From Advenella kashmirensis WT001 (lineage in GTDB: Bacteria > Pseudomonadota > Gammaproteobacteria > Burkholderiales > Burkholderiaceae_B): a stretch of DNA of 64,000 nt. The stretch lies in the NCBI RefSeq assembly GCF_000219915.2, contig NC_017964.1, forward strand, positions 4,092,001-4,156,000. Direction: 5' to 3'. The notes beneath the pieces are model-generated. The model had not been told where the DNA came from. It ran no database searches and saw nothing but the letters and a program-made list of their open reading frames with translations. The translations under genes and the position numbers were made by a program. This document shows, one piece after another, positions 1 to 9,061 of this stretch (positions within the stretch are counted from its first letter, which is position 1; each line of letters begins with the position of its first letter).

Positions 1-1838
1 CCGCCTGTGCCCACCATCACGACCGGGCCAAATACCGGGTCCCTGGAAACCCCCATGATCAGTTCGATGCCCTCCTTGGCCATCGGCGTGACCAGGATGC
101 CGTCGAGCCTGGCTGCAGGTGCATGCGTGGCCGCGGCCTGCATGATTTGCTCGTAGGCGTCGCGCACGGCCTGCTCGTTGCCAAGATTGAGGACGACGCC
201 GCCGATCTCGGTTTTGTGGGCAATATCTGCGGAGGCAATTTTAAGGACTACCGGAAAACCCATGCGCTGTGCCGCCTGTACTGCTTCGTCTGCGCTGGCA
301 GCCACAATTTCATCCTGCACGCAAATTCCGGCTGCGGCCAGGGCTTTCTTGGCGGTATATTCGTTGCGAAAGGCGCTGGGTTCCAGCGATTGCACGGTAT
401 CCTGGTAACGCGGTGCCGCACCCAGGCGGGCCAGTTGCGCCATGCGCAGCAGACCGGCCAGCCCCTGGGCCGTGGCGTCAATGCCTGGGAACACAGGAAT
501 GCCCAGCGCATTGATTTCCCTGACTGCGTCAGCAGGTCCCTGACTGGTAACGACCAGCAGACGATCCGGATAGGATGCGCGGATATTGCGCAGCGCTTCC
601 ATGTACACGCTGCGCAAACGGGGGTTGTATAGAGCCAGCGACAGAAAGATCTGGGTAACGTCAGCGCCATCATCTTCCATCAACGCCGACAACATGCCAA
701 ACAGGACTTCGGGACGCGACGATACCTGGGCGGTCGCGTCAACCGGATTATTGACACCGGCCAGCGGCAGTACCTGCCGGATTCGCTCCTTGGTGGATTC
801 ATTCAGCGTGCTTAACGCGAGCCCCGCTTTGACGGTAGCATCGGCCATCATGATGCCAAAACCACCGGAGGCTGCCAGCACGGTGACCCGATTGCCTTTT
901 GGTAGGCCGCCGGGCAGCAAAATGGATGCGGCGTGGCCCAGTTCCAGCAGCGCTTCGATCGAGTCAACCCGCAAGGCGCCGTAGCGCCGGAAGACCGCGT
1001 CAATGACCGCATCGGAACTGGCCAGCGCGCCGGTATGCGATGCGGCGGCAGCCTGCCCCTGGTCAGTGGAGCCAATTTTCAGCACCACCACCGGTTTGTT
1101 CTTTTGCCGTGCCAGGTCCAGCGCCCGGGTTAATCTGCCGGCATCGCGGCAGGTTTCCATGCAACACAGGATCAAGCGGGTCTGCGCATCCTCGGCCAGT
1201 GCGGCAATACCATCGGCCACGTCAATGTCCGCCTCGTTGCCGGTGGCGATAAAGTGACTGACCCCCAAACCCTTACTGGCAACGTTCTGCACGACGTAGC
1301 TGCCGATATTGCCGGACTGGGACACAATGCCCATATGGCCGGCCTCTGGCATGCTCTGCTCAAGAATAATGGAAAATGAGCCGATCACCCCCTGGGCCAC
1401 ACTAATGATGCCCAGGCAGTTGGGCCCCAGCAAACGCATGCCATGCTCTCTGGCGATGGCAACCAGTTGCGCCTGTAGTACGGCGCCTTCGGGCCCCGCT
1501 TCGGCAAATCCGGAAGACAATACGACTACCCCGCGCACCCCGCGCGCAGCACAGTCCTGTAGCGCCTGTACGGCTGCCGAGGCCGGAACCGCCAGCACTG
1601 CCATATCTGGCGCCTGCGGCAGATCGGCCACAGAGGTATAGGCGGGCAGGCCCTGGATGGTGCCGCCTCGCGGATTGACCGGATAGATTGTTCCCCCATA
1701 ACCATACTTGCGCAAAAAATAAATGGGACGGCCACCGATTTTGGTGATGTCATCGGACGCACCGACAATGGCGATCCCTCTGGCCATGAAGAACGCGTTC
1801 AGTCCGGCGCCCGGCTCAGGCGCAATAAATGTATCCAT
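1..1838 (-). CDS. Acyl-CoA ligase, NDP-forming (acetate--CoA ligase ADP-forming family), 3' end outside window
   Basis: Open from an ATG at 1838 to the window edge: about 612 codons of an expected ~700. The family couples CoA thioester formation to NTP through a phosphohistidine. Visible in order are an N-terminal CoA-binding Rossmann domain (GIAIVGASDD near residue 20), a succinyl-CoA-ligase-like domain with LLGPNCLGI and SQSGNIGS, the motif ASHTGALA near residue 260 carrying the likely catalytic His, and the start of an ATP-grasp domain ending in GVSRDPVFGPVVM and GTGG. It starts 3 bp after the stop of the enoyl-CoA hydratase gene, so the two are probably co-translated. The acid it activates cannot be read from the sequence; pimeloyl-, acetyl- or aryl-type substrates are all possible. 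Confidence 0.85.
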   Translation of the reverse strand, partial: MDTFIAPEPGAGLNAFFMARGIAIVGASDDITKIGGRPIYFLRKYGYGGTIYPVNPRGGTIQGLPAYTSVADLPQAPDMAVLAVPASAAVQALQDCAARGVRGVVVLSSGFAEAGPEGAVLQAQLVAIAREHGMRLLGPNCLGIISVAQGVIGSFSIILEQSMPEAGHMGIVSQSGNIGSYVVQNVASKGLGVSHFIATGNEADIDVADGIAALAEDAQTRLILCCMETCRDAGRLTRALDLARQKNKPVVVLKIGSTDQGQAAAASHTGALASSDAVIDAVFRRYGALRVDSIEALLELGHAASILLPGGLPKGNRVTVLAASGGFGIMMADATVKAGLALSTLNESTKERIRQVLPLAGVNNPVDATAQVSSRPEVLFGMLSALMEDDGADVTQIFLSLALYNPRLRSVYMEALRNIRASYPDRLLVVTSQGPADAVREINALGIPVFPGIDATAQGLAGLLRMAQLARLGAAPRYQDTVQSLEPSAFRNEYTAKKALAAAGICVQDEIVAASADEAVQAAQRMGFPVVLKIASADIAHKTEIGGVVLNLGNEQAVRDAYEQIMQAAATHAPAARLDGILVTPMAKEGIELIMGVSRDPVFGPVVMVGTG

Positions 1839-1841
1839 ATT

Positions 1842-2611
1842 TCAGCAGCCTTTGAACTTGGGTTCGCGTTTTTCCAGAAAGGCCATGCGTGCTTCGCGTG
1901 CATCTTCTGTCTTGGCCAGCAGCATGGTGAACTCCTGCTCAAAACGATAGGCATCACGCTGTGGCATCACATCGACCATATTGGCAGCGCGCTTGGCGTA
2001 GATGGTCGCCAGCGGCGCCTTGGCCGCGATTTCGCGCGCCAGCGCATGGTGACAGGAAGCAGTTCTTCGGGTTTGAGTACATCTTCAATCACATTGCGAC
2101 GCAGCAGTTCATGCGCGGTCAGCCGCTGGCCTGTGTAGAACATGCGGCGCAGGGTGGAACGACCAAATAGCGTACGCAACATGGAAGCGCCGCCTGCCAG
2201 GCCAACATTGATTTCGGGCATGCCGAAGGTTGCGTTTTCAGAAGCATAAAGAATATCGCAGGCCGCTACCAGGCCCAGCCCTGCTCCCAGCGCTGTTCCA
2301 TTGACGGCGGCGATCACCGGTTTGGCGCACTCGCGTATCGCGTTGCCGGTTTCCCGGGTAATGCGATTGTGTTCCAGGAAGTCGCCCGCAATGTTTTCAT
2401 CGGGACGATCCTTGAGGTCTGCGCCGGCGCAGAAAACCGCACCGTTTGCCGTCAGAACGGCACAGCGCACATCGCTGCGGGCCGAAATTTCATCAAAAGC
2501 CGATACGAGCTGGCGGCGCATCTCGCGGTTCAGTGCATTGACCGGCTTGCGATCCATGGTCACCACCGCAACATAGTCGGATACGTCTATATGAACAAAT
2601 TTTTCAGTCAT
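1842..2611 (-). CDS. Enoyl-CoA hydratase/isomerase family protein (frame broken near 2046)
   Basis: Crotonase-fold protein that would hydrate or isomerise an enoyl-CoA. The oxyanion-hole segments are clear: FCAGADLKD near residue 60 and NGTALGAGLGL near residue 105, followed by MPEINVGLAGG. The frame is intact for about 190 codons. It then switches near 2046, after LLPVTM, and continues in the next frame as ALAREIAAKAP and so on to KREPKFKGC and a stop at 1842. Adding one base gives 256 residues, the normal family length. The last helix with its FEQEF and FLEKREPKF signature is therefore present but out of frame. It lies between the flavin reductase gene (84 bp upstream) and the CoA ligase (3 bp downstream). 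Confidence 0.85.
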
Positions 2612-2695
2612 GGTATTTCTGTCTCAAAGGGGTGGCGCGTGCCGGACAAGTACGCCAGGCCGCTTTGTCTGGTTAATCCGGCAACAATGGATAAG

Positions 2696-3490
2696 CTAGA
2701 GCGGCAGCGGCTCCAGCCGATGCGTGCCGGCATTGAAATTGATCATCGGGCTGGCTTGCCGGCTGACCGAACGACGGATTTTGCCTACGATCATCCGATG
2801 GGTGCCCAGCGCCTGGGTGTTGACAATGTCGCACTCCACGCTGGCCAGTGCATCATTCAGAACCGGCTGATCATGCAGACCGCTGCCCCAGTTGCCCTTG
2901 GAAAAACGGGCCGGGCCCTGCTTCTCGCACAGAAAGGCGGACATCACATCGCGATGCGCCTCGCCCAGCACATTGGCGACAAAGCGGCCGTTGGCCAGCA
3001 ACGCGGGCACGATCGAGGAGCTTTCATTGATAAAGAAGCCAACCAGAGGCGGTTCGGCCGAAATCGACGTCAGGCTCGATACAATGAGTCCGGCCACGCC
3101 TTCTCCGCTGCCCGTTGTCACGGCGCTGATGCCTGCAGGCAGTGCACGCATGGCGGCCTTGAACTCAACTTCGGTCACGACCTCGTCAATTTCGTTGCGC
3201 TCGATATGCACGCGCACATCGCCGTGTTCATCCACCCAACCCGCCTTGGCCGCATAGGCCATCATTTGCGCAAACCCGGACTCCCATTGGGCATCGCCGG
3301 CCCGATCCGCCAGGAACCGCAGCACCGCCGGCGACAGCCGGATATGATTTTCATCTTCTCGGCGACCGATTTTCGAGATCGCCTGTTCCAGCTTCTCGGG
3401 CGCTAGCGGATCGATCAGAACATCAAGCTTGCGAAACTCGGCAGCGTCAAGCACGGTGATGGCACCGGTATTTGTCAAATGAATGCGCAT
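2696..3490 (-). CDS. Flavin reductase family protein with N-terminal extension
   Basis: 264 residues. From about residue 112 on (FKAAMRALPAGISAVTT, then GLIVSSLTSISAEPPLVGFFIN) it matches the FMN-binding split-barrel fold of HpaC-type flavin reductases, which supply reduced flavin to a partner monooxygenase. The first ~105 residues, including RLSPAVLRFLAD and GFAQMMAYAAKAGWVDEHG, form an extra, probably helical domain not found in minimal flavin reductases of about 170 residues. The start at 3490 has a GGGGA Shine-Dalgarno sequence five bases upstream. It begins 20 bp after the luciferase-like monooxygenase gene, so the two very likely form a two-component monooxygenase. The flavin (FMN or FAD) and nicotinamide preference are not visible. 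Confidence 0.8.
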   Translation of the reverse strand: MRIHLTNTGAITVLDAAEFRKLDVLIDPLAPEKLEQAISKIGRREDENHIRLSPAVLRFLADRAGDAQWESGFAQMMAYAAKAGWVDEHGDVRVHIERNEIDEVVTEVEFKAAMRALPAGISAVTTGSGEGVAGLIVSSLTSISAEPPLVGFFINESSSIVPALLANGRFVANVLGEAHRDVMSAFLCEKQGPARFSKGNWGSGLHDQPVLNDALASVECDIVNTQALGTHRMIVGKIRRSVSRQASPMINFNAGTHRLEPLPL

Positions 3491-3510
3491 GGTGGTCCCC
3501 TGCGGGTCGG

Positions 3511-4572
3511 TCAGGCAGCAGCCCGAAGACCCAGTTCCTTATTGATGGCCGGAATGATTCTGTCACCCCACAGTTCGATTTGCTTGAGCATGGTTTTTTG
3601 ATCAAAATCACCCAACTGCGTTTGCAAGGCAATATGGTTGGGTTTAAGGATGCTGATTTCCTCCAAAAGCTTGTCGATGACCTGATTGACAGAGCCCACC
3701 GGCAGATTCTTGCGTAGCTCATCAAAAGTGACATCTGTCTGTGAAGGCACTTCCTTGATCATATAGCCGTCTTCTGACTGGGCACGACGAAATTTCAAGC
3801 TTTCGGAAATGCGACGCTGAAAGCGCGCACTGTCCAGATAGGCATCGATTTCCGCCTTGTTATCCGATGCATAACCACAACGCAAAAAGCCGAATTTGAC
3901 GTCGCGATCCAGGTCGCGTCCATTATCGTCAGCCACCTTCTCCAGGCGCTCGCGCAGCTCTCTGATGGCATCATTGCCCTTGAGCAGAGCGGTGACAAAC
4001 AAATTATGATTCTCGCGTACGCCACGACCCAGGGCTACCGGATTACCCGAAGTAATCCACAGCGGTGGCATGGGATCCTGCAGACAGCGTACGGCAATGG
4101 AACTGGGCGGCATGGACAGGAACTGGCCGTGATACTCAAAGGTCTGCTGGGTCAGGCCCATTGGGATCATGTCCAGGAATTCGTTATAGATTTTCGAAGC
4201 GTCTTCCATCTTCACCCCGAACCGTTCGAATTCAAACGCCTGGTAGCCCGAGCCAATGCCCAGGTCAAGACGACCATCGGACACTGTGTCGACAAAACCG
4301 ACTTCAGCCAGGAAACGAGCCGGATGGTACAGCGGCAGGATGCAGACGGCGGTGCCCAGACGAATCCGCTTGGTCGCGCCCGCACAGTGCGCCACCATCA
4401 TAAGCGGCGAAGGCGACAGCGAGTAGTTATTGAAGTGATGTTCTGCATACCAGGCATTATTGAATCCGGCCTGTTCTGCGGCGATGGTCTGCTCGACCGA
4501 ATTGTTGATGACTTGCTTTGACGTTTGGTGGTAGCCACGTTGTTGCGCAAGAATAAATACACCGAATTCCAT
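3511..4572 (-). CDS. LLM-class flavin-dependent monooxygenase (bacterial luciferase-like)
   Basis: 353 residues of a TIM-barrel luciferase-like protein. Typical segments are EFGVFILAQQRG at the N-terminus, AEQAGFNNAWYAEHHFNNY near residue 40, LGTAVCILPLYHPARFLAEV near residue 90 and DLGIGSGYQ near residue 125. Such enzymes use reduced flavin and O2 to hydroxylate, to insert oxygen into a C-C bond, or to cleave C-S bonds. The flavin reductase gene 20 bp downstream is its obvious partner. The start at 4572 follows an AGAGG Shine-Dalgarno sequence seven bases upstream. It is transcribed divergently from a LysR gene, which is the likely regulator. The substrate is unknown. Confidence 0.85.
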   Translation of the reverse strand: MEFGVFILAQQRGYHQTSKQVINNSVEQTIAAEQAGFNNAWYAEHHFNNYSLSPSPLMMVAHCAGATKRIRLGTAVCILPLYHPARFLAEVGFVDTVSDGRLDLGIGSGYQAFEFERFGVKMEDASKIYNEFLDMIPMGLTQQTFEYHGQFLSMPPSSIAVRCLQDPMPPLWITSGNPVALGRGVRENHNLFVTALLKGNDAIRELRERLEKVADDNGRDLDRDVKFGFLRCGYASDNKAEIDAYLDSARFQRRISESLKFRRAQSEDGYMIKEVPSQTDVTFDELRKNLPVGSVNQVIDKLLEEISILKPNHIALQTQLGDFDQKTMLKQIELWGDRIIPAINKELGLRAAA

Positions 4573-4685
4573 GAGGATTCCTCTTTAGTATGTATTGATT
4601 GACTTGCTGCAATCTTAAATTATAATTACCAGATGATGGAATAGACAAAAATCGCTTGTCTGTCCTGCATATTCCGGGGTAATCA
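4573..4685. promoter_or_regulatory. Divergent promoter region between LysR gene and monooxygenase operon
   Basis: AT-rich 113 bp spacer between two divergent starts. It contains a perfect 10-bp palindrome, AATTATAATT, at 4618-4627. Its position fits a LysR-type operator shared by both transcripts. The assignment rests on position and symmetry only. Confidence 0.4.
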
Positions 4686-5619
4686 ATGGATCGTCTTAAA
4701 GCAATGGAGCTTTTTCTGTCGGTGTCACGCAACGGTAGTTTCACCGAGACCGCAAGGCAATTCGGTATTTCTCCTACATCCGTGTCCCGAATGATTACTG
4801 AACTGGAGCAGGCACTCAATGTCAGATTGCTGCTGCGCTCTACGCGCCAGGTCATGCTGACCGAGGCCGGTCAGGAGTACGCCAATCAGCTGGAGGCATC
4901 CTGTGGAGCATCAATCACGCGCACGACAGCATTACCGCTATCAGCACCTCGCCGCAGGGGCTGTTGCGAGTCCATTCCCGAGTCATGTTCGGCCTGGGCG
5001 TACTCACGCCGCTCATCGCGCGCTTTCGTACCCTGTACCCCGACATTCACGTCGAACTTATTCTGGCCGAAGCACAGGCTGATCTGCGCCAGGCGCAAAT
5101 AGATATTGATTTTCGCATCGCCCCACCGGTTGAAGCCGGCTTAAAGCGCAGGATTCTGTTCAAAAGCGAGCGCCACCTTGTGGCATCCCCGGACTATATT
5201 GCGTCGATGCCCGCGCTTACAGCACCGCCGCAACTGGCTGACCATGCCTTGATATGCTATTTGAAACCGGGCGAAGGCTATGTTTTTCGCTTTCTGTCTG
5301 ACAAGGGCATTGACGAGGTGGCCTGCACCCGCGCCACGTCACCAACAATGGTATTGCCCAGCTGGAACTGGCCAGGCTGGGAGAAGGCATTGCCCTGCTG
5401 GACGACTATACGGTAGCCAACGATATTGCCCAGGGACGCCTGGTACGCCTGCTGCCCGATTTTCGGGTAACCAATTCCTCCTTCGAAGACGGTATCTATG
5501 CCACGATTCTGGACACGCCCATGATCCCGGCCAAGATCCGGGTCTTCCTGGATTTCGTGGCCTCCGAAGTCTCAGGCAGCGACCGCCGGTTCCTGGCATA
5601 CCGCCAGCTTGGCGGATAG
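4686..5619 (+). CDS. LysR-type transcriptional regulator (frame broken near 4900 and 5336)
   Basis: The N-terminal winged helix-turn-helix is clear: MDRLKAMELFLSVSRNGSFT, then QFGISPTSVSRMITELEQALNVRLLLRSTR. The frame breaks after about 70 codons, near 4900. The effector-binding domain resumes one frame over (LLRVHSRVMFGLGVLTPLIARF, then DFRIAPP) and breaks again near 5336. The third segment (HVTNNGIAQLELARLGEGIALL) runs to a TAG at 5617-5619. Restoring one base at each site gives 311 residues, the usual LysR length. It is divergent from the monooxygenase operon and is its likely regulator. A genuine pseudogene cannot be excluded, but the same kind of break occurs throughout the window. Confidence 0.8.
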
Positions 5620-5630
5620 GCGGATAGCGG

Positions 5631-6523
5631 TTAAGTCGGCATACCAATACGGGTGTGTGCAGGTGCCAGCCCTTGCGCACCAATACCACGAACCCGCAGG
5701 ACCGCGCCGTCCAGCGGCTTATCCCCCTTCAGGCGTCCGCTATCGCGGATGGATGTCACGAACAACTCGTCCAGGTTTGCCCCGCCAAAGCACAGCGACG
5801 CCGGATGCGTCAAGGGCAGTTCAATTTTGTGCGTCAGGACGCCGTCCGGTGCGAAACGGGCAATAGCACCGGCATGCACCAGGCAGTCCACAGCCCGCCA
5901 GCCGAATCAAAACAGCAACCATCCGGACCGGATGCATATGCCTCGGTGTTGATAAACACACGCCGGTCGGCAAGTGCGCCGCCAGCTGCAATGGCATAGG
6001 AATAAATGGTGCGAACGCTGCTATCGCTCACGTAGAATCGCCCGTCCACCGGACTGAGACAAGGTCCGTTGGTAATGCCAATATTGCTGTCCAGCTTGAC
6101 GAGCCGGCCATTTGGATAAAGCCGGTAAAGACCACCCAGGGGCGACTCCCCTTCGTTGCGCAGCACATGCATGGTGCCGACGATAAAGGAACCATCGGCA
6201 AGGGCCTCACCATCATTCAAACGTAAATTCGGATGGCTGTCTTCAATCTGTGCGATGGTCTCCAGCACGCCGGTGGCCGGGTCATAAAGCGCGATGGCTT
6301 CTTTTAACGCCACCACCAGACGCCCATCTGCGTTCAGGGCAAAGGAGCCGGCCGGCGCCGGTACCTCGCTGGAGGCGACAAGCCCGCCTGTTGCCGGATT
6401 GATCTGATGAATAAGACCAGCGCGGCAGTCCATGAACCAGAGTCGCTGGTTTTCCATATCCCAGATGGGGCACTCGCCAAGCGCAGCGCGGACCGAGCCT
6501 AGCGGTTCAATATCAATAGTCAT
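5631..6523 (-). CDS. SMP-30/gluconolactonase/LRE family protein (frame broken near 5888)
   Basis: Six-bladed beta-propeller of the SMP-30 family, probably a calcium-dependent lactonase or esterase. The metal-site regions are visible: ALGECPIWD at residues ~12-20 (Glu ligand), LRLNDGEALADG near residue 100, ITNGPCLSPVDGRFYVSDS near residue 150 and ASGPDGCCFDSAGGLW near residue 200. The frame shifts right after GGLW. The next frame continues as DCLVHAGAIARFAPDGVL and ends at 5631 (CFGGANLDELFVTS is in this part). Adding one G restores 297 residues. It lies convergent to the LysR gene (11 bp apart) and upstream of two Bug-family genes, so it probably hydrolyses a lactone in the same catabolic region. 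Confidence 0.8.
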
Positions 6524-6550
6524 AAGCCAAGCGAGAGAGAACGTAAAACG

Positions 6551-7523
6551 TTAGTTGATGATGATTTTGTTGTCGCGGATCACTTTACCCCAGTGCTCAC
6601 GATCAGCCTGCAGGTGCGCATCCAGCGCGTCGGGCCCCCGCTTTTTCGGTCTGGCCATTGTCCCGAAGCAGTTTGCGAAATGCGTCGCTCTGTACTGTTT
6701 TAACGGCGGCTGCCGAAATCTCGTTAATGATTTTGCGGGGCGTCCCTTTGGGGGCATGCAGCGCAGTCCAGTAGGACGACTTCAATTGCGGATAACCCAG
6801 TTCAGTGACCGTAGGGATATCCGGAAACGATGGATCGCGTTTATCGGTAGTGAGCGCCAGTATCTTCAGATCGCCGGCTTGCTGATGTTGAACAAGGGAA
6901 ATCGGTGTGGCAAATGACAGATCGCCTCGCCCTGCCATCAAGTCAATCAACGATGCCGTATTGTTTTTATACGAAACCGCTGTGGTAGGCGCGTTGAGGG
7001 TTTTGGTGAGCATCCATCCAAAAAGATCGGTGACGCTACCCGGACCCATCGTCCCATATAGCAGCGGCCTATCGGATTTTTTTGCATAGGCAACCAGTTC
7101 ATCCATCGAATCGACGCCTAGCGACGTGGGAACGGTAATGGTCAGCGGGCCGTCAAACAGCATGGCTACGGAATCAAAACTATCAAAACCGTAAGGCAAC
7201 TTGGGACGCAGCATGATGTTCAAGGAAACAGGTCCGGTCCCGCCAAAAAGCAGTGTATTGCCATCAGCACGAGCGCGAGCCACATAGGACGTACCGATAA
7301 TGCCATTGGCACCACCCTTGTTCTCCACAATCACGGGGCGCGCCAACTCCTTGCTCATTCCCTCAGCCATCAGCCGGGCCAGACTATCGTTGGCTCCCCC
7401 TCCCGCATATGGCACCACAATCGTAATGGGCTTATCGCCATCCAGGGCAAACGCAGGCGCTGCCCAGGCCAAAACCGCACTTATTACCGCGACAATCAAG
7501 CCGCGCCGCATCTGATTGCACAT
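6551..7523 (-). CDS. Bug/TctC-family tripartite tricarboxylate transporter substrate-binding protein, copy 1 (frame broken near 6636)
   Basis: Periplasmic solute-binding protein with a Sec signal peptide (RRGLIVAVISAVLAWAAPAFA) and the Bug signature KPITIVVPYAGGGAND just after cleavage. GGANGIIGTSYVARARADG and the C-terminal segment KGTPRKIINEISAAAVK are typical. The frame shifts in a run of five C near 6633-6639, after NGQTEKAG; the remaining ~35 residues (PDALDAHLQADREHWGKVI) lie in another frame. Repair needs one fewer or two more bases, which makes this one of the two breaks in the window that is not a simple one-base loss. The repaired length is ~323. An AGGAGA Shine-Dalgarno sequence lies upstream. 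It is closely similar to the next gene upstream. No TctA/TctB membrane genes are adjacent. Confidence 0.85.
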
Positions 7524-7653
7524 TTGTGCTTCTCCTGAAATCCTGCTGTCTGACCGTATCCGGCTGTCGGCCCGTCAAACTGGCCGCTACGCTTGCGCTG
7601 CAATCGCTACCGTTTCCAACGGCCACGGCCCACTGCAACGGCTGCATCGGCTG

Positions 7654-8621
7654 TTAATTGATGACGATTTTGTTTTCGTTAATGACATTACCCCAGTGCT
7701 GGCGATCAGCCTTCAATTGCGCATCAAGCACTTGCGGGCCGCCGGCCTTTTCGATCTGGCCGTTGTCTATGAGCACCTGCTGGAACGCTTTGGTTTTGAC
7801 GGTTTTCATGGCTGCGGCCGCCACATCATTGATGATCTTCGCCGGTGTGCCTTTTGGGGCCAGCAAAGCCGTCCAGTAGGATGTTTTCAATTGCGGATAG
7901 CCCAGTTCAGCCACTGAAGGAATGTCTGGAAAATGCGATGAGCGTTTTTCGGTGCTCAGGGCCAGGATCTTCAAATTTTTGGCATTCTGGATCATGGGAA
8001 CCGGCGTCGCGTAATTCATGTCGCCGCGCCCCGCCATCAAGTCGATGAGCGCCGAGTTATTGTTTTTATAGGCCACGGCCGTTAACGGAATACCGAAGGT
8101 TTTGGAGACGATCCGGCCGTAAAGGTCCGAGACGCTGCCCGGGCCCATTGTGCCGTACAACAGCGGCTGCCCCGTTTTTTACCATAGGCAACCAGTTCGT
8201 CAACGGAATCGACGCCCAGCGAGGTCGGCACCGTGATGGTCAAAGGCCCATCAAACAGCATGGCCACCGAATCAAAACTGTCAAAGCCATAGGGCAGTGC
8301 CGGACGCAGCAGAATATTCAATGAAACCGGACCAGAGCCACCCAGCAAAAAGGTGGTTCCATCCGGCCGGGCACGGGCCACGTATGACGAACCAATAATG
8401 CCGTTGGCGCCCGGCTTGTTTTCGACTATTACATGGCGATCCAGTTCCTTGCCGATACCATCGGCCAGCAGGCGGGCGAAGTTGTCATTTGTACCACCGG
8501 CAGCATACGGCACGACGATCGTAATCGGTTTGCCATCTCCCTGGGCATACGCGGGTAATCCGATAGACATAACGACACTCAGTGAAGCAGCTATTAATGT
8601 GCGTCTCTTGATATGGCGCAT
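7654..8621 (-). CDS. Bug/TctC-family substrate-binding protein, copy 2 (frame broken near 8178)
   Basis: Paralogue of the preceding Bug protein. It has the signal peptide RRTLIAASLSVVMSIGLPAYA, then KPITIVVPYAAGGTND, KPGANGIIGSSYVARARPDG, and the same long central stretch PYGFDSFDSVAMLFDGPLT. I start it at the ATG at 8621, which has GGAGG seven bases upstream; an in-frame ATG further upstream has no such site and would put a non-signal sequence in front. The frame breaks in a run of six T at 8175-8180, between AYGKK and GQPLLYGTMGPGS. One more T restores 322 residues. The ligand is unknown; the family binds carboxylates in several betaproteobacteria. Confidence 0.85.
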
Positions 8622-9061
8622 TGATGTTCCTCCAAAACTAGTGCTGTGCCGGGCCTGACGAGGTTGCTGCGGCTGGGGCAAATGAATTGGCATCCAATCC
8701 CTTGGTATTTACCCTGATACTGTGCAGCAGACCATCACGTCGGCTCGTGGCTTGTTGTGAGGAGTCAATCATATATTTGATTTGGATTAAATATTACCCC
8801 GCGCAATTGCAGAACTGTTTTACAGGGCAGCGACAAATCCCCCTGCCTGCTACGGCTGCTTCGCGCTGGCCAGACAGTCGGGAACGCCGCTGTGCCCGTC
8901 GATTAGTAAGCGACACCAATGATCTAACTGTCACCGAATTCGACCGGCAATGTGTGGCTGTGTTTGTGATTATGGTCGCCGGCAGCGCACATGAAACGGG
9001 CAGAAAAACCCCAAGCGCCCGAGACCCGCCAAATGGCACCCGACGCCTGAGCGCGCTTCTA
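8622..9061. other. Intergenic region without recognised gene
   Basis: 440 bp between the second and third Bug genes. Short open frames exist on both strands but none has family-like content. An AT-rich patch at about 8768-8805 could hold the promoter of the downstream Bug pair. No hairpin with a T-run was recognised after the third Bug gene. Confidence 0.5.

Noticed and set aside
2369..3406. 345-codon open frame on the plus strand opposite the hydratase and flavin reductase genes
   Set aside because: No family-like content, and the minus strand carries two recognisable genes here. It is an antisense shadow.
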